From Cryptomeria japonica (lineage: Eukaryota > Streptophyta > Pinopsida > Cupressales > Cupressaceae), in the NCBI RefSeq assembly GCF_030272615.1, contig NC_081413.1, positions 447,928,538 to 447,992,537 of the forward strand: a stretch of 64,000 bases of DNA, given 5' to 3'. Each line of letters begins with the position of its first letter. Position 1 is the stretch's first letter. Positions 32,421 to 45,167 of the stretch are shown here, one piece after another. The notes below the pieces were generated by a model that saw only the letters and a program-made list of their open reading frames with translations, searched no databases and was not told the DNA's origin. The position numbers were made by a program, and so were the translations under genes.

Positions 32421-34418
32421 TTTTTGCTACAAAGGCTACACGACTTTATTTTGTTGACCAGGTTTGCTTTCCAAAAGTTTGCCAAGTGTCAAACATTTTG
32501 ATATCTTGGTGAAAAATAACACCATATTTGTTGGAGCAACATCTCCAAATAGTTAGATCACATTGCAATGAAAATCAGTTAAAAAGAATAAGTGTTTTCA
32601 ATGATTGACATGCTTTTGCAAAGTTGTTCAAGTGGTCCTACTTCTAACACACACTATCCTCTCCCTTGGCTTTTGTGGTCCTAGGTGCAAGAGAAAAGTG
32701 TTAGTAACACTCAAAATTTTATCTTTTTAAGAGAGGCCTACCAAGAGACACATCACTCTTGGGAATGACCTCGCGTGGTAAATCCTTCGAGCCACGATAG
32801 AAATCAATTGTGAGCAAAATTTGTAGCCTTGGGTATAGTTGTTCCTATAGTGTAACTTTTTGAAAGGACAAATGGGCCCCACCACAAGTTACAAGGCTCT
32901 TAAGTGAGTCACTGTAGAATGAACTTATGTCTAAAAACATTGAACATTACTAGACACCTTTTTATATAGAAACCCACCCATTCTATTGATTGAGGATATT
33001 TGTGATAAATTCAGTGCAAGAGCATAGATGGTTTTTCTCCCAAGATACTCACCATACATATTTCCTTGAGTAGAAACAGGGCTTTTTGAAAAGCTACATG
33101 TAGCTTGATAAAAGTGGTGACTCCCCCATCATAGGGATCATCTATCTTTTATGCTTGCGCAAGACTTAGTATATCACATCCTTACCTTCAACGGTGGGAT
33201 TCATACGGTATGTAGTACCAAAGTTGAAGAAATATCAAGATGTGGGCTAAAATTATCGCAACTAGCCATTTGACCTTAGGGATAAAGTGTGTTTGAAGTG
33301 TCTTCGTTTTGTGTGAAGACCAGTGATAAACTGAGCCAACTTCGGGATTTTTTTTTATAAATATACACAAAAACATTTGAAAAGGGGTCAAAAGGTTCAA
33401 AGATTGGGTTGATTTAGACCCACACTTATTTGTGCCTTTTAAGGCAACATTATTGTGTTTGTGTGCTTGCTCTGTTTTCTTGTCAAAGAAAATCAAAACC
33501 AATTCAAAAAAAGGTATTCATCCAACACAAAATTTTCAAAAACCAACATTTGGAAAATATCAAAACAAAGTGCAAACAAAATATCAAACTATATGACCAT
33601 CCTTCACATTTTGAGAAGGAAGAATCTTCATCAACATATCAATTTGAAGAAAAGACCATTGAGCTGAAAGGCTTTCATCAAAAGAAGGAAATTTTTCTAT
33701 CTCAATAGACAAATTTTTGTCTCAAATAGAGCCTTCTTGCATCATATGCATCTATATCTACAAGGAAAATCCAATGAGTTTGATCAAGAATCTTTGAACA
33801 ATAGAGCTTTTACTCAGTATATAGAGCTTTGAGTTATCATAAAAACAAGGGAGGCAAAATCAATCCTACCTTCTTTCCAGACATTTGCATTACATATAAC
33901 ATAGCTCGGGAAGAACTAACAACCCCTGAGCGAGAAGAGGAAGAATTTGCTCCCTTTGTAACACAAAGTTTTTATTGAAGTTAGCATTCCATCCATTCTC
34001 ACATTAATACATCATTAATCCATTCCAACTCTCAAAAAATAAAGAGGTCTTGTCCTAAGTTCTTTTTAGATATTGCTTGAATCAAAACAACACATCACTC
34101 TTTAAAGTGTCTCTACATCTAGGATAAACTCATCCTAAGAGGCATTTCTACGCAGGTTAAAACTAGTCTATGAGTGCATCTGAGTGCATCCTCTCATTAC
34201 TATATAGCTTGTTTTGTAACACATCTCAAACCTTGCTATACCTTATCATATCAAAAATTATTGACAACACAAAAAATAATTCATAAAAGGACTTTGGTAA
34301 CATCAAACCTTTAGTGTTAGAGATCCATATGCTAAACACTTCACCAAAAATTTATCTCTCATTCCATCACCAACTCATAATCATTTTCACCAAAATTCAA
34401 CTACAACTTTCAAACAAA
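32421..34418 (+). other. Long leader of the third Tat-like element
   Basis: About 2 kb without a credible gene; short frames only. It is presumed 5' untranslated sequence because the gag start at 34419 follows. Confidence 0.45.
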
Positions 34419-34921
34419 ATGGCTCAAACCAGATCGAGGACTAGACAACTCGAAATCGAGGAGGAAGAGGAGGACAATCTCAATGAATTCCAAGAAGCCC
34501 ATGGAGGAAACACAAATGATGAAAATCCTGGTACTCCCACTCCTGAAGAAATAGAGAGGGCACAACAGAACCCCCTCTTCAATCGAATTTTCGATGAAAT
34601 CCTCAAAAACAACGCTAATGCTCACTTTTTGAGACTTGCTCAAGAGGGAGCCAAACTACCCTCTAATTTTCATACTGCACAATTACGGGAAGCATCAGAA
34701 CACCATAGTTGTAATGAGGGTGGAAGAGGTTGAGATAACTTCAAATATTACCTTAATCAAGGAAATCCCCCACCTCATCCTCCTCCTAATGACATTGATA
34801 TGTTGAGACAACAAGTCAAGAATCTAGCCCAACAATTCCATAGTGGTGTGAAAACTACCTGGTTTTCACTTAATGATATGTGTCCCTATCCCTTTGATAG
34901 GAATCTACAAGAACATTTATA
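34419..34921 (+). pseudogene. gag: gag N-terminus of the third Tat-like element
   Basis: From ATG 34419 it reads MAQTRSRTRQLEIEEEEED, then PTPEEIERAQQNPLFNRIFD, a stop TGA at 34731, and onward in the same frame YYLNQGNPPPHPPPNDIDML and LNDMCPYPFDRNLQEHLY, stopping TGA at 34921. An acidic start followed by a CPYPFD block is usual in Athila/Tat gag proteins. The capsid domain, knuckle and protease are missing. Confidence 0.65.
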
Positions 34922-34930
34922 CTGATATCA

Positions 34931-37900
34931 TTCTCTTGCACCATAGGATCCACATGAGTAAGAAATTATTTGGAGAGGGACAAGAATAATTCATCAATGC
35001 TTCATATTTATAAGGGAGGTAATTGAATTGAATAGGAGGTAAGGTATCACTAGGAAAATTATTGATGATATCATCTTCATGCACTAACTTATTCTCATGA
35101 GGGAGGGGCATTTTAGGAGAAGGATCAAAATCATTCTTCAAAGCTTCAACTATAAAAGGGAGATTCTTAAAATAAGTATTAATATATATATCTTCTAGCA
35201 CAAAGATGTCCTAATTAGTGGTTTTTTCTTGGTAGAGGTACTATCATCAAGATCAAACGTACAACATAAAATACCTCCCAAAGCATATGTCACAACTTGA
35301 AAGACATTAACAAGATATTTTGGAGCATATATCAAACTTTTCAAAATATTTAACAAAGCTTTTTAGAAAATAGATTTGGAACATAATATATCTATCATAT
35401 GTTTTAAGAAGATAGTTTAGAACATACAAGAGAAAAACATGCTAGAAACATGTTGAATATGAAAGACTGTGTAAAATAGTGAAATAACTAAAGACATGTG
35501 AAATTATTACTTCTAAATCTTAAACTTTTTATGTATATGAAAGCAAAAATGTATACAAATTAGATCTGAAAATGAAATAAAGAAATACAAACTATGTAAG
35601 ATATTCTTATGTATTTTTCTGGATTCAATTGTGTGTATTTTTTTCCAGCCACACAATCGAATCTAGAAAAATACATAAGAATATAAGATGGATTGTGGAA
35701 ATCTCATATCTTTATGTAAGATATGTTGAATTCATTAATACATAATATTTTTAAATGGGGTGCTAGCCTATAGACAAACTTAGATCCAAATCAATATCAT
35801 TCATTAGGAGAAATGGCAATCGAGATTCAACTTTAAACCCAACAAGAGTTGGATGTTGTGTATGATTATTTCCTCCTTTTTATTTGATTTTATTTGATGT
35901 GAATATGTAATGGCTAACTTAAATGATGCAAAATTGATAATATTCAACATAGACTAGTTGATACAACTTTAATAGTCAAATAAAAAGTATAGATCTAGAA
36001 ATGAGATGTAGAAAAAGAATTGTTATTAAAATTTGGAGCTAAAAGTGTCAATCTATGTAGGTAGGTTCCTTAGACTTGAAGGTGTTTTCATGAATTAAGA
36101 TTTTGGATTGCAAAACAAGATTCTCTATAGATCTCTCTCTCTAGCCAAAAAGTGCTGGTATATTGAGGTAATTGGCATAAACTGCCTATTCAAAGTCTAA
36201 AATTATGTCTCAATCTACTTTGCAAAATTTTATCAGTTTAAGTAGTTGGATTTGTAACTCTCACAAGAAGTAGAGGGAAAAAGTTGCATTGTATATGGCC
36301 TTGCCTAAGTCAAACTCCATGTTTCCACCTCTGCTACAACTATGATGATGAATAACAGAGCTTACCCTTGGTAGGGAAGAGGCTAAATCTAAATTAAAAT
36401 ACTTGAGTTTAAATGATATTATCTTAAGATTGATAATGTTGTTCATGCAATTCTCTTCAGAGAAGTCGTTGAGTGTTGATGCAATAATATGACAAGTCAT
36501 AGAAAAATATCTAATGAAAATACACTTAAAGATAAGTTCTTGTAACCTAATGCTCCTTGTATTTAAATCTGATGTTGAATGAAGTAATTAGGACTTTTGA
36601 ATTGTTATTGATAGGTGCTTTTGTGAATGATAAATTATTGTCTTATATAGGGTTCTCAATGTATTTTCGCATTTAGGATGACTTCCAATAGTCATATCAA
36701 AATATTAGAATTGGATCACAAATGGTGTGAGTTGATGCTTGCACATGTTTGAATTTGGGCCTCTTTTAGAGGGAATATGGTGCTAGGAACCATAGTCCAA
36801 TATGACTCGGGCATTACATGCTATAGTCTAATCAGAAAGGAACTAGAGAAAGATGGTTATAGAGTGCACAAGTCCAAGACATAATATCAAGTCACCTCAT
36901 GAGCATATGACAACAATTTGGATGAGATAGGCTAAAATACGTTCAAACTGACCTTTAAGACACACTAAAGAAAGGAATTAAAAGGAGTGTTAAATTCTAA
37001 ACAAGTTTACAATTTATGACTCTACAAAGTTGAAACTAGGAATGATGAACTTGACAAAACAAGTGTCATTTGTATGAAGTAAATGAAGCAAGAATTCTAA
37101 GGCATGTTCTAGCTTTCCAATATTATTAATTGTAATAAACTTATAAAAATTAAGTTTCTTGTAGGATAAATTGCATGGATAATAGAAGGAAATTATTCTA
37201 TTTTTCTTAGAAGGATTTCAAATACAATGAGATTTTTTCTTATTTTTATAGAAGGATCAAATAGAATTATATCTAAGAAATTGATTTAAATGAATTACAT
37301 GAATAGTGGTTGTTCTCTAATGTGAATTATATTATAACACAAATAAAGAAGATTTTTTTTAAAATCAATTGTGTATGTTTTCCAATCTAGATTTATAATC
37401 GTATTCAATGATCATTATCAGGTAAAGAACAGTGAAGAATTAAATTGCACGTGCAGTCTTAAAAGAAGGTAGAGGTGGAAGAGACTACTCATATTTGTTC
37501 CTTCTTATCTGATCCTCTCGTTTTTTTTACAATGACTTCTCTTTAAGATGAGATCTGTTTAATCCAAGTCTTCATTTTCTTCTTTCAGATAACAGATTAC
37601 TACTAAATATGATCTGAAACATCAATAAAAAAAATTCACTATTCATTTTCAGAAACCATCTTTTGAAAAATGATCTCCTGATAAGGATATGTGGGCAAAC
37701 CTCATAACAATTTTATATATATCTGTCATTCATGAATATCTAGTGGCAATCCTCTTTGGGATTATGAGTATTGGAAAATGGGACATCAGATCTGAAGATT
37801 TTAGCGCAAAAAATAGATAGGTATTTGCTCATGTAAAGCCACCAACATATTCATATTAATCTCACAACAATACAGGAGACCAGATAAGGTCTGATAGTTG

Positions 37901-38179
37901 ATCTTATGCTTGAACCTTAAGCGTGGATTGAACATTATATTTATACAATATTTTGATTTCTAATGAAGCCTACACCAATTAACAAAAAGACTTCAGAGAG
38001 TTAGGATCTACAAGGAAAAATAATGGAAGATGTTATAATATTCTAGATGGGAAATGTGAAAAGATAGAACCAGCATAGAGAAACTGTATTTTGCAGTAAG
38101 TGGGTATATTACTTCTTCGTCCTTGTCGTCTAGGTATCTTCGAAAAGCAATTAAGTGAAGCAAGTGCTACTGAGGATTC
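34931..38179. other. AT-rich anonymous DNA
   Basis: No gene supported. Short minus-strand frames at 34917-35201 and 36261-36500 are not convincing. One strong feature, a 35-bp inverted repeat at 35601-35684, is listed separately. The last 200 bp form the downstream region of the ERF gene. Confidence 0.5.
35601..35684. repeat. 35-bp inverted repeat with a 14-nt loop
   Basis: Left arm 35601-35635 and right arm 35650-35684 are reverse complements with two mismatches, both allowing G-U pairing in one strand. The loop is TATTTTTTTCCAGC. Such a near-perfect foldback is compatible with a small MITE, a recent inverted duplication or a small-RNA precursor. Confidence 0.85.
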
Positions 38180-39343
38180 TCAGTCATGTTGAGCAGCAGC
38201 CAGGCTGAGACATGTTTGATCAGTAGCAGTTTCTGGAAAAAAAATTAACCCTTGCTGTCCAGTACTCTTACCTGTCTGAGCTAAATTTTGTGAAAGAAGC
38301 TTCTGTTGCAAAAAATTATTGGGTAACGATACGGGGTGATCTATGGTCAATGATGAACCCAAAATGGACTTCCCGGTAAAGTTCTCATAATCCATACTTC
38401 CCTCGCTTTGACAATAAGAAACAGTTAGCTGTTCTTGCTGCAGCTGATAAGAACGTTGAATGGCATCATAATGATGAGTAAAACTATAAGGCTGTTGTGG
38501 AAGCTTAGTGTAGCGGGGAAGCTCAGGGAAATGAGGAAAGCATAATGAAGAGGAGTCAAAACAAGTGGCGCCGTGTACTATTGCACTACTACTGCTTTGC
38601 AAGTGAGCCGACATTCGATTGAATGGGAATAGAGAATCTCTTAGTGTTGGGGTTGCGTTTGGAAAGGAAACATCATCATTATTATTACTAGCTGCGAGGC
38701 CTGCTCTTTCTGGAAAGTTTAGTTTAGCCCTTGCTCCTCTTAATTTGAAAGCAGCATCATCGTAAGCTTTGGCCGCGTCTTCTGCAGTCTGGAAAGTACC
38801 GAGCCAAACTCGAGCTGTTTTCTTTGGGTCACGAATCTCAGCAGCCCATTTACCCCACGGTCTTTGTCTTACTCCTCTATAACGCCTCTGTCTCTTCTGC
38901 TGTTGCCCATTGGGGTTTGCTTCTATAAATACAGGGTGTTCCTTTTCTTTTCTCTCCAACTTCTCTACCTCTGAAAAATTTAACAGAAAATAAATGAATT
39001 TTCTTTCGACCTCACAATAGATATAAACAAAAAAGTTTTAATACTGTAAAATTTCTTATTTTTGGTTGCGGATTCAATTGAAAAACGAACCTGGTGCCTA
39101 TGGAACAAAAAGCTAAACAGAATTGACTGTATAATAACCTCTATTGGATGCACCATAGAAAATCTGATCGGTTTTGAAGCAGATGGGTTTTGTGATTCCC
39201 GTCAACGGCAGATCATTTCTGTGTCTTTTCTGTCCGGCGAGCAATTGCTGGGTCTGTTTTTCCATACCTCCAGCAACTACACGGGATAAAGCAGAAATCA
39301 CTGCCAAACTATTCTTTCTAAAGCTGATTCTAATAGAGAAGGC
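38180..39343 (-). CDS. AP2/ERF transcription factor, ABR1/ERF group X-like
   Basis: DNA-binding regulator acting in the nucleus on GCC-box type promoters. The main exon (38970-38180, stop TGA) encodes a full AP2 domain: [19 protein letters not shown], then [20 protein letters not shown] and [11 protein letters not shown], with the WAAEIRD element typical of ERF rather than DREB. The tail is Q/S/P-rich. TTTTTCAG before 38970 is a good 3' splice site and no ATG lies in frame. The upstream frame at about 39343-39154 encodes [16 protein letters not shown] and GQKRHR. That resembles the MSAIVSALTHVVAG region of Arabidopsis ABR1 as I recall it. GT donors at 39153 or 39138 both give the right phase, with an intron of about 170-180 bp. 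The initiating ATG should be in a further upstream exon not found. There are no stops in the main exon, so it is likely functional. Confidence 0.85.
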
Positions 39344-39354
39344 CTATTCACACA

Positions 39355-39521
39355 ACAAAAAAAATAAAGAAGAAAGAAAGAAAGAAAGAAAAAAGCAGTG
39401 GTAGAGGAAAAGGGTATAAGTTCAATATTTGACCAACCTGGATTCGAACCCGACTCGGATCCACCTCTTTGATATGCTTTGTTGAGCATTCGCTTTTGAA
39501 CACTCAGCTAAAATCTGGGTC
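39355..39521 (-). mobile_element. tRNA-derived SINE-like unit
   Basis: On the minus strand 39521-39431 looks like a decayed tRNA of 91 nt. GACC and GGTC ends can pair, TAGCTGAGTG fits an A box, an ATGCT..AGCAT stem surrounds a CAA-bearing loop, and GGTTCGAATCC is a perfect B box. A T/C-rich tail with (TTTC)n and TTTATTTTTTTTG follows to about 39355. This is the plan of a plant SINE. It lies just upstream of, or in an intron of, the ERF gene. It could instead be a lone tRNA pseudogene. Confidence 0.5.
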
Positions 39522-39529
39522 TTCGACAA

Positions 39530-41139
39530 AAAGTAACAAACTGTCCACAAATCGGAGAACGACAAACAGGTCGCTTCCTTCTGCCATTGAATTGTCCTTC
39601 GAAGATAACTCTGACAGAAATTTATGCACGGACAGATAAATTTTTATAGATGATTTGGAAAGACTTATAGCTTTCTACTTCAACTTCAATTTTTTTCTAT
39701 ATCAAATTTTACAGCTGTTTTTATTCCACTAAGTTTTGTCTCCATTCATGCTGTGTATCAACATTAATGAATTACCCATCATGTCGATCTTACCCAAACA
39801 ATATAAACTTACTTAGATGGGTATTCGATAAGATAACGGCCACATCGCTCTACTTGATTTCGCAACTCATTTAGCTGAAAGAGGTTTTTGTGTTCGGAAG
39901 TCCGTTTTCTTTGAAGTCACTGTCCACCGTACGCTGTATTGGGTAGAATTTGATATGAATATTATCTAAATAGACGTGATGATCGAAAACATAAGGGAAT
40001 CTAAACGAGACAGGACAAGTGATTTTTGCAAAGAGTTTAGTTCGGGTGCCTCGAGACAAAATGAATGTTTTTGGTTTCTTTGATTCAAGTGTCGACAATT
40101 GGGGTATTCATTTCTTTCAATTTAATTATAATTGTAAACATTTTTATTAAATGGTATGGGATTGAATGATATTCATTACATTATATTAAATTATTATCTG
40201 AATATATTAATAAATTTGATTTATAAATTGAATATTAAGTATTCAAGAATATTCACTAATTTTAAAATTTGCATATTCTTTGGATGCATATATAGAAGGG
40301 TGTCTCATATTAGGTTCACTTATGTTTTAAGGATTGCTTACTACTCTAATGATGGATGTTTTTGAATGCTTATCTTCAATTTAGATGATATAGTGAGTAT
40401 TTAACCTCTCATGAAATGAAATCAAATCTTCAAATGAAAAATGATTATATCAAAGTCCTCGTAGTTTGGCCTTAACCTACAAAATAGCTCAATTGTTCAT
40501 TGTGTTTATTACTTACACAAAGGGACTTATATAAATTTTCTATTGGAATCTTGAAATAAGGGTTAGATATGAGAGATACAAACATTGAAATTATTCATTA
40601 CCCAAGTTTCTTTTCTTAATCTTACTCACCTAGAAACACTTTACAAGAAACAATGCTTGTTCATCAAATGTCCAATACTGGTGATGTCGATTCTTAACCT
40701 ATGTAGTGGTTATAAAAAAAATAGCAAAATATTGCATAATAAAAGAAAGCCTTAAAAATTCTAAATTTTGAACATCCATTGTTGTGCTAAAATGTATAAA
40801 TAGACAACTCTCAAATTTACTAATTCATAGTTAACCAAATAACTCATAGTATCATAAGAATAATGCAATATTCAAAGGGAATCCATATCATAAAGTTAGA
40901 ATTTTCAAACACCTAGTAGTAGTGTTATATTACAAGATGCTCCATAAAAATAAAATAAAGTACTTAGGATAACCATGCGAAGCAAAGTTATAGTCAACAT
41001 ATTACACATGCAATGAGTACAAGACTCGTCAAATATCATCTCATTCTTACATCCATTATGAAAATTCCAACTAATGTGATTTGTAGAAATTGAATGAGAC
41101 ATAATATATTTAGATCTATATGCAAATGCCTCTTTTAAT
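39530..41139. other. Upstream region of the ERF gene and anonymous DNA
   Basis: No protein or RNA gene supported. The part nearest 39530 should contain the ERF promoter and first exon, but no clear start was recognised. The rest is AT-rich. Confidence 0.45.
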
Positions 41140-41852
41140 AAAAAAAATTAAAGCTAGTTCTTATTAGATAAATTTGGAGAGGGTCTGAACCCTTACATAG
41201 AAACCAAATGATAGAAAAGAGAGGTCTCATGAGGTGTCAGAAAAACTAGCATTAAGAACCAGGACCCACAACAAAAAAGAAGAACTAGATGGAAACAAAA
41301 AACGAGCCAAATAGACAACCAAAAACATAAACACAACTCTCAGGGGACATATATAGATGATCTACAAACCAAGGGCTTTAATAGCCTACCATTCTTGGTT
41401 GATGTTTTCTAAATTGACATGAAAGAAGAGTCTTTTCATTTTATCCTCGGTGGGAGCAATAACAAGAAAACTAAGATTTATATTAATTTTTTTACTAGAT
41501 AGTTCCAAACTATCAACAACAATAAGAACCTCAACATACCTCTTCGTCTTCGTGTGTCTTCTTTCAAGATCCTCCTATATGACCTGCATAGAAGCTGACA
41601 TCTTTCTCACCATTTCCCTAGTAAAGGAAACTATCTCTTCCAAGATCCTCTTCAACATATCTTTATTATTCTAGATAATATAGATAAACCACACCAAATT
41701 ATTCCTTTCTTCCTATAAGGCCATGTTAGTGCTTAGGGCCCTAACCTCCACTTCTAGAGAATCCCATCTATTGAGTCATGTAGATAAATTATTAGCTTCA
41801 ACCACACCCTATCATCCTTATCCTTAGACAACTAATCTCCAACGCTCACATC
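41140..41852 (-). pseudogene. FAM-U/LINE-related remnant, minus strand
   Basis: The minus strand reads a broken coiled-coil segment (RILEEIVSFTREMVRKMS, EDLERRHTKTKRYVE) and then T-rich sequence with GGTTTCTATGTAAGGG and TTTTTTTTATTAAAAG, like the 3' ends of the FAM-U copies. Its upstream part was displaced to beyond 56100 by insertion of element F3. No single stretch is long enough for a firm call. Confidence 0.35.
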
Positions 41853-42856
41853 TGTTGGCAATTGACACTCATCTGGTAAGGACTAATGGCATTTTGGGTT
41901 ATCATCGATGGCAACTCATCTCGAGGTGTAGATATTCTTTATCAGGATTCACTAATTTATAATTTTTTTTATATTGGGTTAATCGATATTCACTACACTC
42001 AACCGGTATATTCACTTTTGCTTCACAACCGGCTAAAACATCATCCCGACATCATGTATTTGGAAGCCAGTTATCAATAGGACTCGGCTAAGTGATCTTG
42101 TGGCCCCAATAATTTCCTTTAAGGAATTTTTGGAAACGTATGAAGGTCGACATGGTCATCGGGATTATGTATGAAATGACTTATGATCGGACAGTCAACG
42201 GGGTTATATTCTTCATTGAAGCGGACATGGTGAAACGTTAGAAAGGTATTTAAGGAGATCCTTTCAGCAATAGACCGGATAATATAGTGGATGTGTTTCT
42301 GGTTACAAATATTTTAGAGATCGATAATATGATTTTGGGTAGGCAAAATGAAACTTTTATGTGTAGTTTCATGTGCACAATGTAAATTGGTAGCAGAATA
42401 GAGAAGGATAGAGCACTGGCAAAACCGGTACATAGTGAGGGTTAACAAAGCTTAAACTAGTACTTATCCAGCATGGTTAGATGTATCTCATAAGTTTATT
42501 TTTGTTTGTAATCAATTTGTAATACTATGTAAGTCAGTGACACTTATATTTGAGCAGTGAGCTCTAGGCAATTGGCTTGATTGCATGTGCAATCCCCTCA
42601 ATGTAATAGTTGTATACCTTGATCAAGTATATAGATATTGTGGGTATCAACCCCATTGTGGTTTTTCCCTTTGCAAGGTTTTCCACTTATACATATTGGT
42701 GTTATGGTGTTTCTTCTTTATCTATTATTTGGTTTATGCACTTTAACTTTGTTTACTATTAACCGGTTCATAAGCAATAAGTTCAAAACTACTATTACTG
42801 GTAAAACACTTATTCACCCCCCCCCCCCCCCCTCTTAGTGTTCTTTGATTCCAACA
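41853..42856 (+). repeat. LTR-1 of F3 (1004 bp)
   Basis: Begins TGTTGGCAATTGACAC and ends GATTCCAACA. It contains GAGCAGTGAGCTCTAGGCAA (the reverse complement occurs in F1 and F2 LTRs), TGTGGTTTTTCCC near 42655, and a run of 18 C just before CTCTTAGTGTTC near the end. Confidence 0.9.
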
Positions 42857-42870
42857 ATTGGTATATGAGG
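42857..42870 (+). promoter_or_regulatory. Decayed primer binding site of F3
   Basis: ATTGGTATATGAGG follows the LTR end; it is a mutated ATTGGTATCAGAGC, the initiator tRNA-Met type site. After LTR-2 the matching text is ATTTCTATCAGAG at 55278. Confidence 0.7.
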
Positions 42871-42875
42871 TAGTT

Positions 42876-44017
42876 TTTGAGAAGAAGTTTAACCACTTGA
42901 GGAAGATATGGAATTTGGAATCAAAGGAAATCGGTCAGTAGCAACAAGTTCAACTTGCTCTTGAGGATCTTGATAATGAGCAAATGGAAAATAGTAAACT
43001 GAAGAATGAACTAATGCAAGCCAGGGAACACATCATTTCATTGCAAGGAAAGCTTTTAACTATTCAAGCTAAGAGTAAGGGACTTTGTGATCAATTGCAA
43101 AATTAGAATAGTGATGAGGATGATGCTATGAAAGATCAATATCTGAAATTCACTAAGGAGAACACTATCTTGAAGATTGAGATGCAAGCCCTAACCATAA
43201 GAATGTGCAAGGAGATTGAAGACCAAAAGAATAATGAAGAAAACCTAGCTCAATTAGTCAAGGACATATATGATGAATGCAACAAACTGACACATGAGAA
43301 TGACATGCTAAAAATTGAGTGGACCCAGTCCCTGAACAATGAATAGAAACTTGAAAGACAAATTATAATCATGAGAGACGACTTAGTCACTACAAATGAA
43401 TACAAGGACAAATTCAAAGACAACTTTGCAAAAATTGAGGAACTACTGAAGAGTCAGAGAGATGCCAATGACAAGAGAGGTCTTGGTTATGAAGAAGGAG
43501 AAAGCTCGGGCACTAATCAAAAGTAGAATCATGCCAATAGCCAGAACCAGAAATCACCGGTAACACAACCTAATGCTCATAAATTCAATGGTACATGCTT
43601 TGTTTGTAATAAATATATGGTCATATAGAAAGGCAGTGTAGAAATAGGAATACTCAGAACAATGCATCTTTCACTGGTCTTGGAAATGTAAGATGTCATG
43701 CATGTAGCAGATTTGGACATATGGCTAGCCAATGCAGATCAAAAGAAAATAAAGGAAATCAAGGGTTTAAAAAGGCAATCCAGAAGAACAATATTGTCTA
43801 TTATGCATGCAACAAGATTGGACACATTGGTAAATATTGCAGAAGTAAGAACCCACCAGTAACTAATAGAAATGCAGATGAGAAAGGAAAGGCAAAGGTG
43901 GAAGATATCAAAAAACAAAATGAGAAAAGATGGGTCAGGAGATCAGATACACAACCAACAAAACACCCAGTAGAGCCATCGGGTTCTACACCAAAAGCGG
44001 GAACAACCAGTAACTAA
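42876..44017 (+). pseudogene. gag: F3 gag: coiled coil and zinc knuckles
   Basis: Heptad-rich sequence with KDQYLKFTKENTILKIEMQ and MCKEIEDQKNNEENLAQLV parallels the F2 gag (CKEIEDRKKNEEEF). Zinc-knuckle remnants follow at 43590-43850, the clearest being CYACNKIGHIGKYC-like (YYACNKIGHIGKYC, first Cys lost) before a K-rich tail ending KAGTTSN. Stops and frame changes break it in several places (e.g. TAG near 43107 and 43345). Confidence 0.7.
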
Positions 44018-45167
44018 GGAACTCTGCCTTAGGGGTAGGCAAATATTTGAACATCATGCAAATACCCCGAATAAGATATGTAGTCAGATAATTTTGACTA
44101 TGGATGGTTACTTAGAAAATTTCAAGTGTTTAACGGAACCTACTCGCAAACTATGTGACTTGGTAAAACTTCCCAATAGCATTTATGACAGTGAAAAATT
44201 AAGGTTAATGACGATAAAAAGGGGAAAGTTAAGATATTTTCTTCACACAATGATCGAACATTCAAAAGAGTGATTTCCAGAGTATTCAAGAGTCCAAGGT
44301 GATCTGTGCGAGCATTTTTTCTCGAAAGCAATTTCATCTTTCGATAGTTTCTTGAGGTATTTACTATTAACAAAAACCCTAGTTTCAACACCTCTTTGAT
44401 AGATCATGGATTCTTCATCCAATGTTGATACTCCTTTAGTGGTGGAAATCAAGAACTTCCCCCATCCTTAATTCAAGAAGCATCCCTTCAAATCCCTTTT
44501 AGATGAACCACTGGGAGCCTTCTCGAGTGTCTGTCATGGTGTTCTTCACACCGAAGACATTAGGGTATACATTCACTATGACATTGAGGAGCTTGGAGAT
44601 TATGAGTTATGTTGTGTTTTTAGTGAGAATTTGATCACAGATAACTAGTTGAAACCGAATTTTTCCCACTTGCAGAGGAAGGGTTTCACTCAATTTATTG
44701 ATTTTCTCATAGTTGACGAAGTAGAATGGGTCTGTTACATTCTAAACTGCATTCATGGTGAATTTATCTAGTTGGACCAACCTTACAAAATCATGGAGAA
44801 AGTGATAAAAAACATCACCTACCTACACAAGATTGGAGGTCTACTCGGCCCTAGGTGCAAACTCTCCAACGCAGAACTCTACAAACTTACCAACGCTACT
44901 TTTGATGGTCGTTCGATGATGTTAAGGAAATTGATGTTAAATTTGCTGCCATTGTAATCGGATACAAAGTTTACCAGTCAAACTGACTGAACTCTGTCTC
45001 CGGTAACAACATTTTGATTGCTCACCAAACGGTGAAGGAAGATGTACACTATAATCTTTATAGTGTGATGTTGAAGGAGCTAATGTCAAACCTTCAGATG
45101 ATCAAACAAGATTAAAAAATCACCTTTCGATATGAATCTTTTGTCATTTTCCTAGCATTCTACTTTT

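Larger units (their letters stand above)
30174..34930 (+). mobile_element. Third Tat-like LTR retrotransposon, 3'-truncated
   Basis: A 5' LTR of about 1.74 kb, a decayed tRNA-Trp type primer site, a 2.5-kb leader with tandem repeats and the start of gag. The sequence becomes unrelated near 34930 and no second LTR was found in the window, so the element is truncated or its remainder has decayed beyond recognition. Confidence 0.7.

Noticed and set aside
34917-35201. Minus-strand 94-codon frame
   Set aside because: No recognisable domain, starts without ATG context, and lies where the third Tat-like element ends.
36261-36500. Minus-strand frame with a faint cytochrome P450-like look
   Set aside because: Only a loose match over about 30 residues with no conserved P450 motif and no neighbouring exons.
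39871-40098. Minus-strand frame upstream of the ERF gene
   Set aside because: No ATG, no domain; considered as a possible first ERF exon but shows no similarity to the family's N-terminus.
42820-42838. Long C-run near the F3 LTR end
   Set aside because: C-runs before CTCT are a usual part of these copia LTR ends (also 55242 in F3 and, as G-runs, in F1 and F2); not a separate signal.
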